This document shows, piece after piece, positions 22,262-32,458 of a DNA stretch of 64,000 bases (position 1 is the stretch's first letter; each line of letters opens with the position of its first letter). Below the pieces are notes generated by a model. That model worked only from the letters and a program-made list of their open reading frames with translations, did not search any database and was not told the origin of the DNA. This stretch comes from Agapetus fuscipes. Its lineage: Eukaryota > Arthropoda > Insecta > Trichoptera > Glossosomatidae. The stretch spans positions 9,176,001 to 9,240,000 of the forward strand of contig OX637345.1 in assembly GCA_951799405.1 (NCBI GenBank), written 5' to 3'. Made by a program: the position numbers and the translations under genes.

Positions 22262-22480
22262 TAAAAAATTATAAAAAAACACAGAGTTTATTTTCACAAA
22301 TTGAGTATTTAATTCTACCTCAAGTACTTTCGACTTATTCACGTCATTATCAAGAGGATACTAAATACTTGAGGTAGAATTAAATACTCAATTTGTGAAA
22401 ATAAAACTCTGTGTTTTTTTATATTTTTTTATAATTATTTATAAAAATGAATTTTCACTGTGTGAATACACAAACTTTAA
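22262..22480. mobile_element. Penelope-like P2 foldback with hammerhead-like hinge
   Basis: Arms: 22276-22325 (ACACAGAGTTTATTTTCAC ... CTACCTCAAGTAC) and complement 22366-22416. A hammerhead-like motif, minus strand, lies at the inner edge of the left arm. The right arm continues into GAATTTTCACTGTGTGAATA and CACAAAC, the P2 end. No coding capacity. Confidence 0.75.
22312..22362 (-). ncRNA. Hammerhead-like motif with C3U/G8A (P2)
   Basis: Minus strand: CCUC pairs with GAGG (stem I), core UUGAUAA in place of CUGAUGA, one extra U, GAC/GUC stem II, GAA, self-complementary AGUACU, then U as H17. The C3-to-U and G8-to-A changes together keep a Watson-Crick pair at 3-8. Confidence 0.5.
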
Positions 22481-22489
22481 AAAGTCTAA

Positions 22490-22668
22490 GTTCACTATGT
22501 TGATATTACCACTGTTTCAGGGAAGAGTAGAAAGAGATGCAAGGGTAATGTTCATTTGAAGGTTGTTTTTTTGTATTTTTTGTTTGCACACATTAAGCAT
22601 TGGGGGAAGCGCGAACTTACACGGTGCTACTTGTTGTTATGCATTTAATATGAATCTTAAATGCATAA
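22490..22668 (+). repeat. R1, both ends missing
   Basis: Runs from AAGTTCACTATGTTGATATT to ATATGAATCTTAAATGC. Confidence 0.65.
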
Positions 22669-22721
22669 AAGTATATACACATTTTCTTAGGATATCTCGC
22701 CAATTCGCAACTCGCGACTTA

Positions 22722-23094
22722 GCTATACGCATAGCGTAACTTCATGCCTGGGTAATCCGAAGGGGTCGCATGTGACGATTCGGGACGTTTTTATTTTTAC
22801 GGGTAAGGAGGCTGCCCTAAGGAGTTTTCGCAGCTCCCGAGGGGGCTAGTTCTCATTTCTTGTATAAGCTGGGTAATAAACCTTACCTTTTGTATTTTGT
22901 GTTTGAACTAAGCCCTGAAACGGAAAATCTTTTCTGACACCCTCGATGGGGATTGAACCCTTACTCTCGGCATGGAATACAAGCATTCTACCAACTGGCC
23001 TACCAACCGAACTTTTTACGATCTTGGTCGACGTTACAAAGCGCCAACTCTCAAGCAAGACCCAGTTGCTGTCAGGCTGGATTAATCTTTGGTA
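22722..23094 (-). mobile_element. Composite SINE B-A, copy 2 (5'-truncated)
   Basis: The B body (23094-23014) joins A (23013-22722) through GATCGTAAAAAGTTCGGTTG. The A part carries the dimer-type CCCGAATCG variant near its 3' end. Confidence 0.75.
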
Positions 23095-23660
23095 AGGATA
23101 TAGATGGATTTAAGTTAATATTAGTTAACAATTCAGAAACAATAATAATGTCGAGAATAATGCTTTTCATACAGAACGTTCCATTTTCCGATCTTGTTAA
23201 ATCTTCAACCATTAAATTCAGATCCCCTCGATTATAATCTCAGTATTAAAATATTACCAGAATATCAGAACAGCTACAGATTATTTAATATTGCTAAACA
23301 GGCCTCGATTATACTGGGATTAACCCATTTATCGCTTATATTGTATCGCGTCACACAAGAATAACTCGCAATTTCATTGTATTACTATACTTGATTTCAC
23401 AAATCTGTTAAACTTTTGATATAAAAATACAAAGAGATAGAGGACACGAAGAAATGGAATCAATTTTGAAAATACTCTAGACACCCGTAGCAAAATGGTG
23501 ACAAAGTTTCAGTGCAGAATCATTTCAAATGAACAAAAATGCTTACAAATTAAAGTTAACTTCAAACTAACACTTCAGATATTAGCTAGATATTTCAGAT
23601 AGATAGACGAAACGTTTTGGATGACTTCTTAACAATAATATTGACATATTTTCGGCATCA
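23095..23660. other. Spacer
   Basis: AT-rich unique sequence between a composite SINE and the LINE tail. Nothing recognised. Confidence 0.45.
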
Positions 23661-23753
23661 TAATAATAATAATAACAGGCTGATTTATTTTAAATTACAC
23701 ATGATAAGAGAGCGCCGTTTTTGTGTGTGTCACACCTCAAGGGCCCTCTCCGA
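23661..23753 (-). other. LINE 3' UTR with (ATT)n tail, homologous to the 3' end of SINE B1
   Basis: Directly after the LINE stop codon the minus strand reads GAGAGGGCCCTTGAGGTGTG, then ACACACAAAAACGGCGCTC, then AAATAAATCA and an ATT repeat. SINE B1 copies end with the near-identical series (GCAGAGGGCTCTTGAGGTGT, ACACACAAAAACAGCGCTCA, AAATAAATCATCC, ATT repeat). This marks the LINE as the likely enzymatic partner of SINE B1. Confidence 0.75.
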
Positions 23754-23996
23754 TCATGGATAAGACTTTCTAAACAAGTGTGCCTTGAGTGCTCCTCGAA
23801 ATACACCCACAGATTTGGAGTTCTTCACTCCGGGTGGCAGTCTGTTCCACTCCACCGGCCCCGCAACACGGAAAGCGCGGTCTCCGAAGTTTGTACGAAT
23901 CTGACGGCGCGGCTGAACCAAATTGACTACTCCATCACCCGCAGATCTGAGTGTCTGAAATATCATAGCCAACGTCTTCAGGGGACACATTTGTAG
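23754..23996 (-). pseudogene. LINE ORF2 C-terminal relic (CR1/L2/Jockey-like)
   Basis: The minus-strand ORF ends in TGA at 23754 and carries FGDRAFRVAGPVEWNRLPPG followed by a basic tail ending near KAHLFRKSYP. The block F(G/S)DRAFxVAGPxxWNxLP is the conserved C-terminal signature of CR1/L2/Jockey-type ORF2 proteins. Everything upstream is missing. It abuts the short 3' UTR at 23661-23753 that is shared with SINE B1. Confidence 0.8.
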
Positions 23997-23999
23997 TGC

Positions 24000-24729
24000 G
24001 TCGCGTTTGATTGAAGATTGTCAAGATGTAGTTGGCTATGACACCGACAAAACATCAAGAATAATTCCGGCAATAGCTTATATTATATTTGAAATGCTGA
24101 TTTAAGAAAAAAAATTCACGAACGGATGCTTAAAATTTTCAGTTGAATCTTGACCGGGGTCTATTGTTTTTCATTTTTTAGCTTCCTTTTTTCTGTCTTG
24201 CTTACGTTTCGTTACTAAGCTGTGAGCAACTTCTTTGGAGCTCTGCTACGTTCTGATTCAATTCAATCTACGAGTATTGTTTATTTTTTTTTTTCTTTTT
24301 TTTTTGTCAAACTACAAACCATTTTTTTTTCATGAAATTCAAAAATTTTATTCAATAACTTGATCTTGAATCCTTCTTTCAAGTTTTATATTTTTTTGGG
24401 CGATACGATGAAAGATAAACAAACGCATTTTCATGAATATATATAGAACGTACAAGGCGTGAAAGGGGCTGTTTATCTGATATATATCATAAGGGTAAAT
24501 GGTTCTGAATAGAATTACCCTTGTGTGGTAATATATCAGGCAATAGCAATGGTAAATGCCGTGTTTATGACTATAGATACCAGACGAACCAATAAGGGAT
24601 GTAGAAAGGTCTTGGTGAGATAAGCGTATCATTCAATTTTAGGTAAAAATAAAATATAAGGTCACATAATTTGTACATTTTTGTACATTTGTATTTTATC
24701 GTAAATTGTATTTTACTTACAATTATATT
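24000..24729. other. Spacer
   Basis: Contains a 40-bp T-rich run at 24280-24310. Nothing recognised. Confidence 0.45.
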
Positions 24730-24922
24730 TCCTTGACTTATAGGTTGGTATGAAGCTGACCACCCATACTGTAAAAAAATAGTTCACTTTGCCAATGTCA
24801 CCCTCGTTTCAGAGGAGGTCGGCAAAAGTTTTGGAGAGGTTTGGATCGGCAGCATTGTGAACGCGATCTTACACGAGTCTGATATGGGAGTGCATTGAAT
24901 ATTTATAAATATTTTGTATAAG
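24730..24922 (+). repeat. R1, internally deleted
   Basis: The CAGGGCTTATGTTCATTTG block is missing. The tail is lost. Confidence 0.78.
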
Positions 24923-24925
24923 AAT

Positions 24926-25268
24926 ACTGTGCTGGAGACTTTTAGATTTCAAAGACTCTACGGGTCTATGACACTTGTTGTAGTGCCGCAGAGGTGTTTA
25001 CGAGCTTATTCGTCGCTACAAAGCATCAATACTCACGCAAGACCCAATTGCTGTAAGGCTGGATGGACCTTTTAGTGACCGGTCGTTGGAAAGGTTTTTT
25101 ATGAATTACTCAATCCAGCGATGAGCATATTTATATAATTGGTATATTTTTTGTGCTCCGCCTGGATTCGAATCCACAACCTTCCATTTACGAGTCCGAA
25201 GTGTTGCCACTGGACTACGGATCGGTCCAAGAAATGGCAACGACACGCGGTGTTCCTAAGCGGTCACC
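24926..25268 (-). mobile_element. SINE B2 with 5S-derived head
   Basis: On minus the copy begins near CCTTGGATGGGTGACCGCTT with AGGAACACCGCGTGTCGTTG following, close to 5S rRNA. The tRNA head and B2 tail follow. No poly-A remains. Confidence 0.83.
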
Positions 25269-25274
25269 CATCCA

Positions 25275-25458
25275 AGGACTATCCGTGCCTTTTATTGACC
25301 GGTCTTTGGTAAAGGTTTTATGATTTTTTCAACCCAGCGAAGAGAATATTTGAAAATAAAAATGATATAAGTATATTTTGTACTCCGCCGGGATTTAAAC
25401 CTACAACCTTCCATTTACGAGGCCGACATTTTGCCACTGGACTACGGACCGGTCATAT
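25275..25458 (-). mobile_element. SINE B fragment next to the B2 copy
   Basis: Head and first half of the body, ending at the ACCGGTC(T)TTTGG block. It lies upstream of the 24.9-kb copy in the same orientation. Confidence 0.75.
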
Positions 25459-26017
25459 GAGTCATTTAATATCAATATATCTTTGCAACTTAGATTAAAT
25501 ATAGCCCTAATGGATGAGAAGAGATAAATTTGAGAATTTTTCACTAAATCTGAATTTATTTTCAGCAATCTTTAATTCGCCGATTTTCAAGTAATTTAGT
25601 TTAATTTTTCAAAAAAAAAATTACAAATTTAATCACAATTTGTACAGCATTGACTTAAAATGAAAATAATCCAGGCCGCCCAAATATCCTCAGGCGCAGA
25701 AATCTGTCAAAAAATCTGCCTCATCATCAACGTGGTGTAATTTCAAGACACAAAAGAAAACAAGGGGTCCTCTCCAACCCCTCCACTTGACCCCCTCGGT
25801 CAGAGCCTCTGAAAGACCCCCCGGTTGTCAGATCTTCAGTCAACACCTCGTAATGATGTACTAGAGATATCACCAAAGAAAAACCAGGGGTTTATGGAAC
25901 CCTCAAAAGAATGTTCATGGAATTTTTGACGGGAAGGGTTGAAACAATAAATAAATAAAATGTACCGGGTTTTCAGTGAGATCCTAAAATTCGTGATTTG
26001 TTTTTTGAGTATAATAA

Positions 26018-26298
26018 TAATAATAATATTAGGATGATTTATTTGGTTAGCGCTGTTTTTGTGTGTATCACACCTCAAGAGCCCTCTGCGAGCTTGGTCG
26101 TCGCTGTAGAAAGCGCCAATCCTCAAGCAAGACCCAGTGACCGGTCTTTGGTAAAGGTTTATGAATTTTTCAACCCAGCGAAGAGCACATTTGGAAATAT
26201 AAATGGTATATTTTTTGTGCTCCGCCGGGATCCGAATCCACAACCTTCCATTTACGAGTCCGAAGTGTTGCCACTGGACTACGGACCGGTCCAAGGTA
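26018..26298 (-). mobile_element. SINE B1, near full length
   Basis: (AAT)n at the left is the tail. Head boxes at the right (complement of GGATCCGAATCCACAACC and CCACTGGACTACGGACC). Confidence 0.88.
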
Positions 26299-26424
26299 GT
26301 AGTAGGTAGAGTAGGTAGTTAACTTCATAACAAATTAACAGTTAATTTTTTGATTTTATTTAATTGAAGTTTTAAAAGATAAATCCATTTTTTTCGATTT
26401 TCTACGAAACAGATTAAGTTATCG

Positions 26425-26575
26425 AATAAGAGTTTTAGGCTTGCACGGCCGGCTGATGATGCTGGAGTGATGTTTTCCGGGATCTGTTGCCGTGGTCTGT
26501 GGGAGCTGGAGCTTCCGTACGTTTCGCCCGTTTCTACGATGGGCTTTTTCAGCATGAAGTATGATGATGAAGAAG
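26425..26575 (-). mobile_element. Penelope-like P1 element with hammerhead-like motif
   Basis: Minus strand: GCTGAAAAAGCCCATCG, loop, ACGGGCGAAACGTACGG, then CACAGACCACGGCAACAGAT, CCCGGAAAACATC, CAGCATCATCAGCCGGCCG. The core has one change (CUGAAAA). Stem II GCCC/GGGC is fully Watson-Crick. Confidence 0.6.
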
Positions 26576-26682
26576 CCCGTTTTTTTTTCAGCCTTTCGTT
26601 TGTACTTTTTTCTTTCACGTTTCATCTGTTAATGTGCGAAATGCAAAAGAGTTGTTATAATTTCTAATATTTCAATCTAGTA

Positions 26683-27023
26683 CCTAAGTTGCAAAGATGT
26701 ATTGACATTTAAGGCTGCATGTCTACTTACAATATAAACCTCCCCTCAAATGAGCGTAAACCTTGCAACTCCTGCCTCCTTACCCTGAAACCGAAGTAGC
26801 ATTGGAAAAAATGAATCTGAGATCTCAAAAAATAATTTTAAGGATCTCAGTGTGTATTTTTATTAAATTTCTTCTTCACATTTGAAAAATAAGGATTCAC
26901 AGTTAATGAACATAAACCCTTTAACTTTTGCCTGCCTTCTCTGAAACAGGGGTGACATTGGCAAAGTAAACCATTTTTTACAGTGTGGTTAGTCAGTCTC
27001 ATATCTAGCAATAAGTCAAGGAA
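26683..27023 (-). repeat. Two R1 parts separated by about 85 bp
   Basis: 26683-26815 and 26900-27023. The second holds AGTAAACCATTTTTTACAGT and a complete start. Confidence 0.7.
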
Positions 27024-27538
27024 TACACTTTTTTTAAATAAATAAATTAAACTCTTGCTTATAAGTAATGATATTTAATGATTTTTCAAGCTGGGATTCA
27101 GGATTAACCGTTGCCACCCCTGTCGTTTTCCACCCTTGAGCGGTTTATATTTTTTGTCCCGGCTGAAGTCTGCGCTGACACGGAGAACAGAGACAGATCT
27201 CCAAATTTATCTTTTCCCTCCCAACAAGCCTTTCCGTCTAATGGTCCCGTAAACTTTGCTATTTACAGTCCTTGGATGTATTACCAGAAGCATTTTTTTA
27301 AAAAGCACTGAACCAGAGCAAAATTCTACTGCGACTGAATTTAGGGATTTTCTATATCAGGTTTTTTTTGTATACAGTACCAGCATATATCTTTTATTCA
27401 AGTATATATATGTAATTAATAGAATAAAATGCATGGAAAGTAAATCACTCACTAGGGATGCTGTGTTATTTAGTTTTATTTTTCTTGTACTGTTTGTACA
27501 AGTATTTCCACTTATCTAAGTAGAAATGCCATAGATTA
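27024..27538. other. Spacer
   Basis: Short frames without motifs. Confidence 0.45.
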
Positions 27539-27806
27539 GACCGGTCTTTAGTTTAGTAGTTAAAGCTGAAGACTCGTATTCCGAAAATTGTCAGTTCGAT
27601 TCCCAGCGGAGCAAAAAAAAACCCATTTCCAAAGAAGGTTGAAAATTTAATTAACCTTTAAAAAACAGGCCGGTCACCAAAGCATCATTCAGCCTTACAA
27701 AAAATGAGTCTTACTTGAGAATAGGTGCTTTGTAACGACAACTAAGATCGCAGAGGGCTCTTGATGTGTGATTTACACAAAAACAGTGCTCACCGAATCA
27801 ATCATC
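27539..27806 (+). mobile_element. SINE B1, diverged
   Basis: Head TAGTTTAGTAGTTAAAGC with CAGTTCGATTCCCAGCGGAG, and tail AAAAACAGTGCTCACCGAAT. The ATT repeat is lost. Confidence 0.75.
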
Positions 27807-28731
27807 TACAGGTATGTATTTATGACTATGGATATAGAATATGATTATTAATTTATCTTTAAAATCTTTTTTGATTTTTGTTTAAGAGTTTGATAAAATT
27901 CATTTGTAACCTCCTCAAATATGTGTTTTTTCTCAGTTTAAATATTTTGGTATTTAGAGCTTTTTATGAACGAATAATTCATTTTGCATCAAGTTAGGGA
28001 CGCTATCTATTCAAACCTTTAATGTATGTGCTTGAATACACAAAAAAATGACAGCTGTCAATTCTGTTTTATAAAGACTCACTGTATCCTGCAGAGTGAG
28101 ATAGAGAGAGGAGCATGAATAAAAAGAGTGATGAATGTCAAAGAGATAGAAGAAGTGTGCAAAGACAGAACAAGATACATATGTGGAAGTACTGGTCACC
28201 TCTAGCGGAATGGCAGCTGGATAAAAGTATGAGTAGTATGATAAAATGGCTGGGGGTTGCTTTAAGGGCGTCCCACGACAAAGAGGAACTTTTATCTTAT
28301 TTAAAGCGGGAATCCTAGTTTTTCACCTCAACTATTCACCGCATACAGAGAAGTTAGTAGGCCAGTCACCACAGGAATTGTGGATCTCAAATAATTGCAA
28401 CATTCTGAATTTTAAAGATATATGTAACACTACTTCTATCTATGGGTGAAAGATTTGTGATAACTGCAGAGAGATTCTAAAGAATACATTTCTTGTATTC
28501 TACAGAAATACAAGTTTTTCGTTAAATTTTTTGAGGAAACTTTATTTTATTATTTGATAACTCAGATCTGTTAGACTTATAGTTTCAGACATAATAAGCA
28601 CTATTTTATTTCCACTATTATTGTAAATATTACAAAATTTATACCATTTTGGTCTTCAGATTCACAATTAAAAATGTATTTTCTGCTAATACACATACCA
28701 TTAAAAATATAACAAACCATATAATATGGTT
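27807..28731. other. Spacer with a purine-rich patch
   Basis: 28090-28170 is GA-rich like the 1.5-2.1 kb tract. Nothing else recognised. Confidence 0.45.
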
Positions 28732-28979
28732 TGTTCCTTGACTAATAGATTGGTATGATGCTGACCCCCATGCAGTAAAACTTATTTCAATGCTACTCCG
28801 GTTTCAGGAAAAAGCGGCATGAATTGCAAAGTTCATGATCATGTGAGTTTTGATTTATTTTGTATGTACACATGCAACATGTATAAGCTCGAACTTGCAT
28901 ATGCCTGCTTGTGGGCATGTATATAATAGAGCCTTAAATACCAGTTTTACTTTGCAAATTAGATTATAGAATATAGATA
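28732..28979 (+). repeat. R1, full length, diverged
   Basis: CCTTGACTAATAGATTGG to AATTAGATTATAGAATATAG. Confidence 0.82.
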
Positions 28980-30111
28980 TGGGTCAAAGGGCCCTGTTCT
29001 CCAACCTAATTGAAATTCTTTTCCTCAGAATATGATTATAATGTTATGTAAATATGAAATATAAATATTTAAAATAAGTAGGTATTAGTTATAGTTATAG
29101 GAATTCTGTATTGTATTGTGTGGGTAGGAATCATTGAATAAAAATACTTGAAGCATCGAGAAATAATGATTACTACGCCTTTCTGGAACTGTCTAGCGAA
29201 TATAGATCTAGATTGTACTGTTTTGAAGAGTATAAGAAAAGTGCGAGTTGCTTGCAGAGCCAGTATCCTACGAGCTTTACAACTACATTGAACTAAGTTA
29301 ACCAGTGAACAGAAACCAAGTGTAATGAAATAGTCGAGACTATCTTTGTGAAAATAAATGATTAAAAGTGTAAAATAAACAACTGTATTAGAAGATCAGT
29401 ATTTTTAATTGAAAGACTTTTTAACCCTAAATTCGTAACAATAATTTAAATAATTTTAAACATACTTACCAAAAACTTGCATTTTTTTGCAACCCAACGC
29501 AATTTTTATGTTTCTAGTGACCGGCCTATCGGAAGCAGTTCGCATAGCTTGCAAATCCCGTCTTTATCTCATGCCACGTACACTCCAAGTATAAAGGACA
29601 GCCTTGCGCTGATACACAAAAACGTATCGAAACTATCACAGCGCCTCTAGTGAGTGTTGTTGTTATCATACGTTTTCTATGTTTGGGTTGAGATGAAAAC
29701 TTTTATTCGTAGGGTACAGAAACACAAGGTAGGAACGACTTTTGAGCAGGATTTACATACGGCCAAGTCAGCTGATGAATAAATTAGTAACAGGCTTGAA
29801 AGTTCAAGAAGATACCATCTGGGTAGTTTATTTTTAAATCTCTTTCAACGCTATCCACAAAACAATTTTTGTTCCATAGCTGATCTACGGATTATACTTT
29901 TTTTGTATGGTTAACTCACTGCCAGCTGTGAATGAGCCATTGATTTGCTGTTTGAGAATAACACTGCAAGTCCATCGAGCTTACCTAGGTAGTATTCACG
30001 CAATACATTATCCAGGGGCCCTTTGCGAGCTGAGTAATAAGTAAATTTTGAAGCCGTAAGAGTATTTAGAACATACCAAAAAATTATGACTGTGCAATTT
30101 ACGACCTAACT
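28980..30111. other. Spacer
   Basis: Unique AT-rich sequence. Nothing recognised. Confidence 0.45.
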
Positions 30112-30196
30112 TCCGGTCCGTAGTTTAGTGGTAACGTTTCGTAAATGGAAAGTCGTGGCTTCGAATCCCGGTGCACAATTTGTATTTTCAAATATG
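30112..30196 (+). mobile_element. SINE B tRNA-like head only
   Basis: GGTCCGTAGTTTAGTGGTAA and GGCTTCGAATCCCGG are present. The sequence switches to SINE A 3' text after AATATGCTATT. Confidence 0.7.
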
Positions 30197-30198
30197 CT

Positions 30199-30294
30199 AT
30201 TAATAAAAATAAATAGGTTCCACCGCAACATGCGACTCATTTGGGGAGAACGCGACAAGGAGTTACATTATATGTGTAGCTTAGTTACGATAAT
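30199..30294 (+). mobile_element. SINE A 3' end joined to a SINE B head
   Basis: It continues from the B head at 30112-30196 without a break. See the linked finding on a head-tail chimera. Confidence 0.65.
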
Positions 30295-30365
30295 CTGCTT
30301 TCGTAAGGCCGGTTACCAGAGATTATTATAGTATACTTATATATGACCAGTGATATTAAAAGCAC

Positions 30366-30596
30366 GTTAATAATAATATAAGGATGATTTATTTGATAAG
30401 CGCTTTTTTTTGTGTGCATCACACCTCAGGAGCTCTCTGCAAGCTAGGTCAATGCTACAAAGCGCCAATTCTCTAGCAAGACCCATTTGCTTTAAGGCTG
30501 GATGGACCTTTTGATGACCGGTCTTTGGTTAAGGTTTATGAATTTTTCATCCCAAAGAAGAGCAAATTTCAAATCAGAAGTGTTAACCATTAGACT
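30366..30596 (-). mobile_element. SINE B1 with damaged head
   Basis: The ATT-type tail is at left. About 60 bases of the tRNA-like head are deleted before CTACAGTCCGG. Confidence 0.75.
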
Positions 30597-30945
30597 ACAG
30601 TCCGGTCGATAGCTCAGGTGGTAGAGTGCTTGCATTCCATGCCGAAAGCTCGGGTTCGAATCCCACCGAGGGTGTCCGAAATGATTTCTCGTTTCGGTGT
30701 TTATTTCAAACCCTAAAATAAAATACCGGCAAGGTTTACTCAGCCTTCACAAGAAATGAGTACCAGCACTCTCGGGAGCTGGGAAACCTCCACTTCAACT
30801 GAAGTGGTTGGCGTAAGGCCGGCCCCCTTACCTGTAAAAATAAATAGGTTCAACTCGCAACGTGCGACCCCTTCGGGGATAACGCGGCAAGAAGTTACAC
30901 TATATGTGTAGCTTAATTGCGTTTAGTTGCGTTGCGTTACAGACC
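30597..30945 (+). mobile_element. SINE A, full length, well preserved
   Basis: Both boxes are intact, and the tail is GCGTTTAGTTGCGTTGCG. It starts inside TCCGGTCGAT, where the end of an inverted SINE B (30366-30596) meets it. Confidence 0.9.
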
Positions 30946-31408
30946 GGTCTATCTTAAGTCGCCGTCATCTTAAACTAAATCGTTTTTATTTTTTATCTTT
31001 TAAGATGAATGATTACAAAGTGAGTGCCTCTACAATACACAAAATAACAAAAAGTACTAATATTATAGTTGCTTTATCATCATTGTTTGATCTCCGCGTT
31101 TGTCCGCATCCCTCCCGAGTCTAAGTGGCCTTCTGGAGTTGTTTGCACGAGTGCTAGACATGGGAGACGAAAGGGTTGTTGTCTTCTCCCACACAGCTAC
31201 CCTACGCGCGCGCCTACCCTAAGCGTACCGAGACGTACCCTAAGTTAGGGTATGCGTAGGCTCAGCTAGAAACAGTGTTTCCCAAAGTGAAAACTTTGCA
31301 AGCGTTTAAGGCTCAAATTTGTGATAGATTGTACATACATCACGTTGAAATCTCTTTCTACAGCCTCTTTGAATAAGTACTTACTTACTTTGAACAAGTA
31401 CTTTATTT
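30946..31408. other. Spacer with ACCCTA-type clusters
   Basis: 31190-31255 holds several CTACCCTA, TACCCTAAG and TTAGGGTA motifs in both orientations, a short imperfect palindrome. Confidence 0.4.
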
Positions 31409-31523
31409 CGATACCTTAAAGGTAAAACTGAATAAGTGACATATTAAGCTATCTTGGGTTTCTCAGATAAGAGCACCTATTTTCTACGAGAGAAAATACT
31501 ACAAAAGTATGAACAACCCTGTG
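31409..31523. mobile_element. MITE family D, left half
   Basis: GATACCTTAAAGGTAAAACT to ACAACCCTGTGG, cut by an R1 fragment. Confidence 0.7.
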
Positions 31524-31598
31524 GTTCTTGACTTATAGGTTGGTATGAAGCTGAAGTTGCAAAGATATATAACATTGAGAAATATCCTCATGTCTAGA
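31524..31598 (+). repeat. R1 with a large central deletion
   Basis: GGTTGGTATGAAGCTGAAG joins TTGCAAAGATATATAAC directly. Confidence 0.65.
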
Positions 31599-31659
31599 TT
31601 AAAGGCGGTTTCAGCGGCGTGACCAAATCTTGGGCGACCAAAGGGCCCCAGAAAACGGA

Positions 31660-31892
31660 CTATAATCTATAATCTATGTTTAGATTTATATTTAATGCAT
31701 TCCCATAAGCAAAAACGTATAAAATTGCGCTTAAACATTCCGCATGTGAACCTACAATATACAACCCAATATCAAATGAACATCAGCCCTGCAACTCTTG
31801 CCGACCTTCTCTGAAACAGGATAGACATTGGCAAAGTGAACCATTTTTTTACAGTATGGGTGGTCAGTTTCATACGAACCTATGAGTCAGGC
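31660..31892 (-). repeat. R1, near full length
   Basis: CTATAATCTATAATCTATG to ACCTATGAGTCAGG. Confidence 0.82.
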
Positions 31893-32458
31893 GCGTAAAA
31901 CTCATTTGAAATTTACTGCAGAGCTAACGATGGCTCCAATCGAACTTAAAATTTGAATTTTTAATCTCAATATCAAACTTAAATTCGTTTTTTACCATAT
32001 ATTGCCTACTTATTAGGCCCATGTGCCTGTCTGGGATGCCCCTGTTAGAAAGTCAAGGAAGGAATGTCAAAAGAAAAATTAAGTACTGACTAAAATTAAA
32101 GTGCTGGCAAGGGGCTGCGAGGTGGAAATATTTGGGATTCTGGAACCTCCACCCAAAGCCGAGTCTTATATCATATTTCACTGTGCCCGGGGTCAATTTC
32201 TCTCAGGCTCTGCGTGCTTAAACATACAGCCGAGTAAACGCGAGCTCTATTATGGGCGCATTTGTACAAACAACGCTCACACATTCATCACACGCGCGGG
32301 GAGAGTTTTGCGAATGAACATCAAGCAAAAAAAAGATGGATTCTGTGTTTGAAAAACTTGGAAAAAAGCAATAAGCTACTTTTTTATGTTGAGTTATTGA
32401 TTTTATTCTTCCTTTTGATGCTACATCCTATAATCATATATTTAATTTAATTTGTAAG
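31893..32458. other. Spacer, GC-richer part
   Basis: 32100-32330 is GC-richer with an 83-codon frame, but no domain, splice signals or codon pattern support a gene. Confidence 0.4.

Noticed and set aside
32101..32352. 83-codon frame in a GC-richer patch
   Set aside because: No domain, no splice or polyadenylation context, no second copy; left as spacer.
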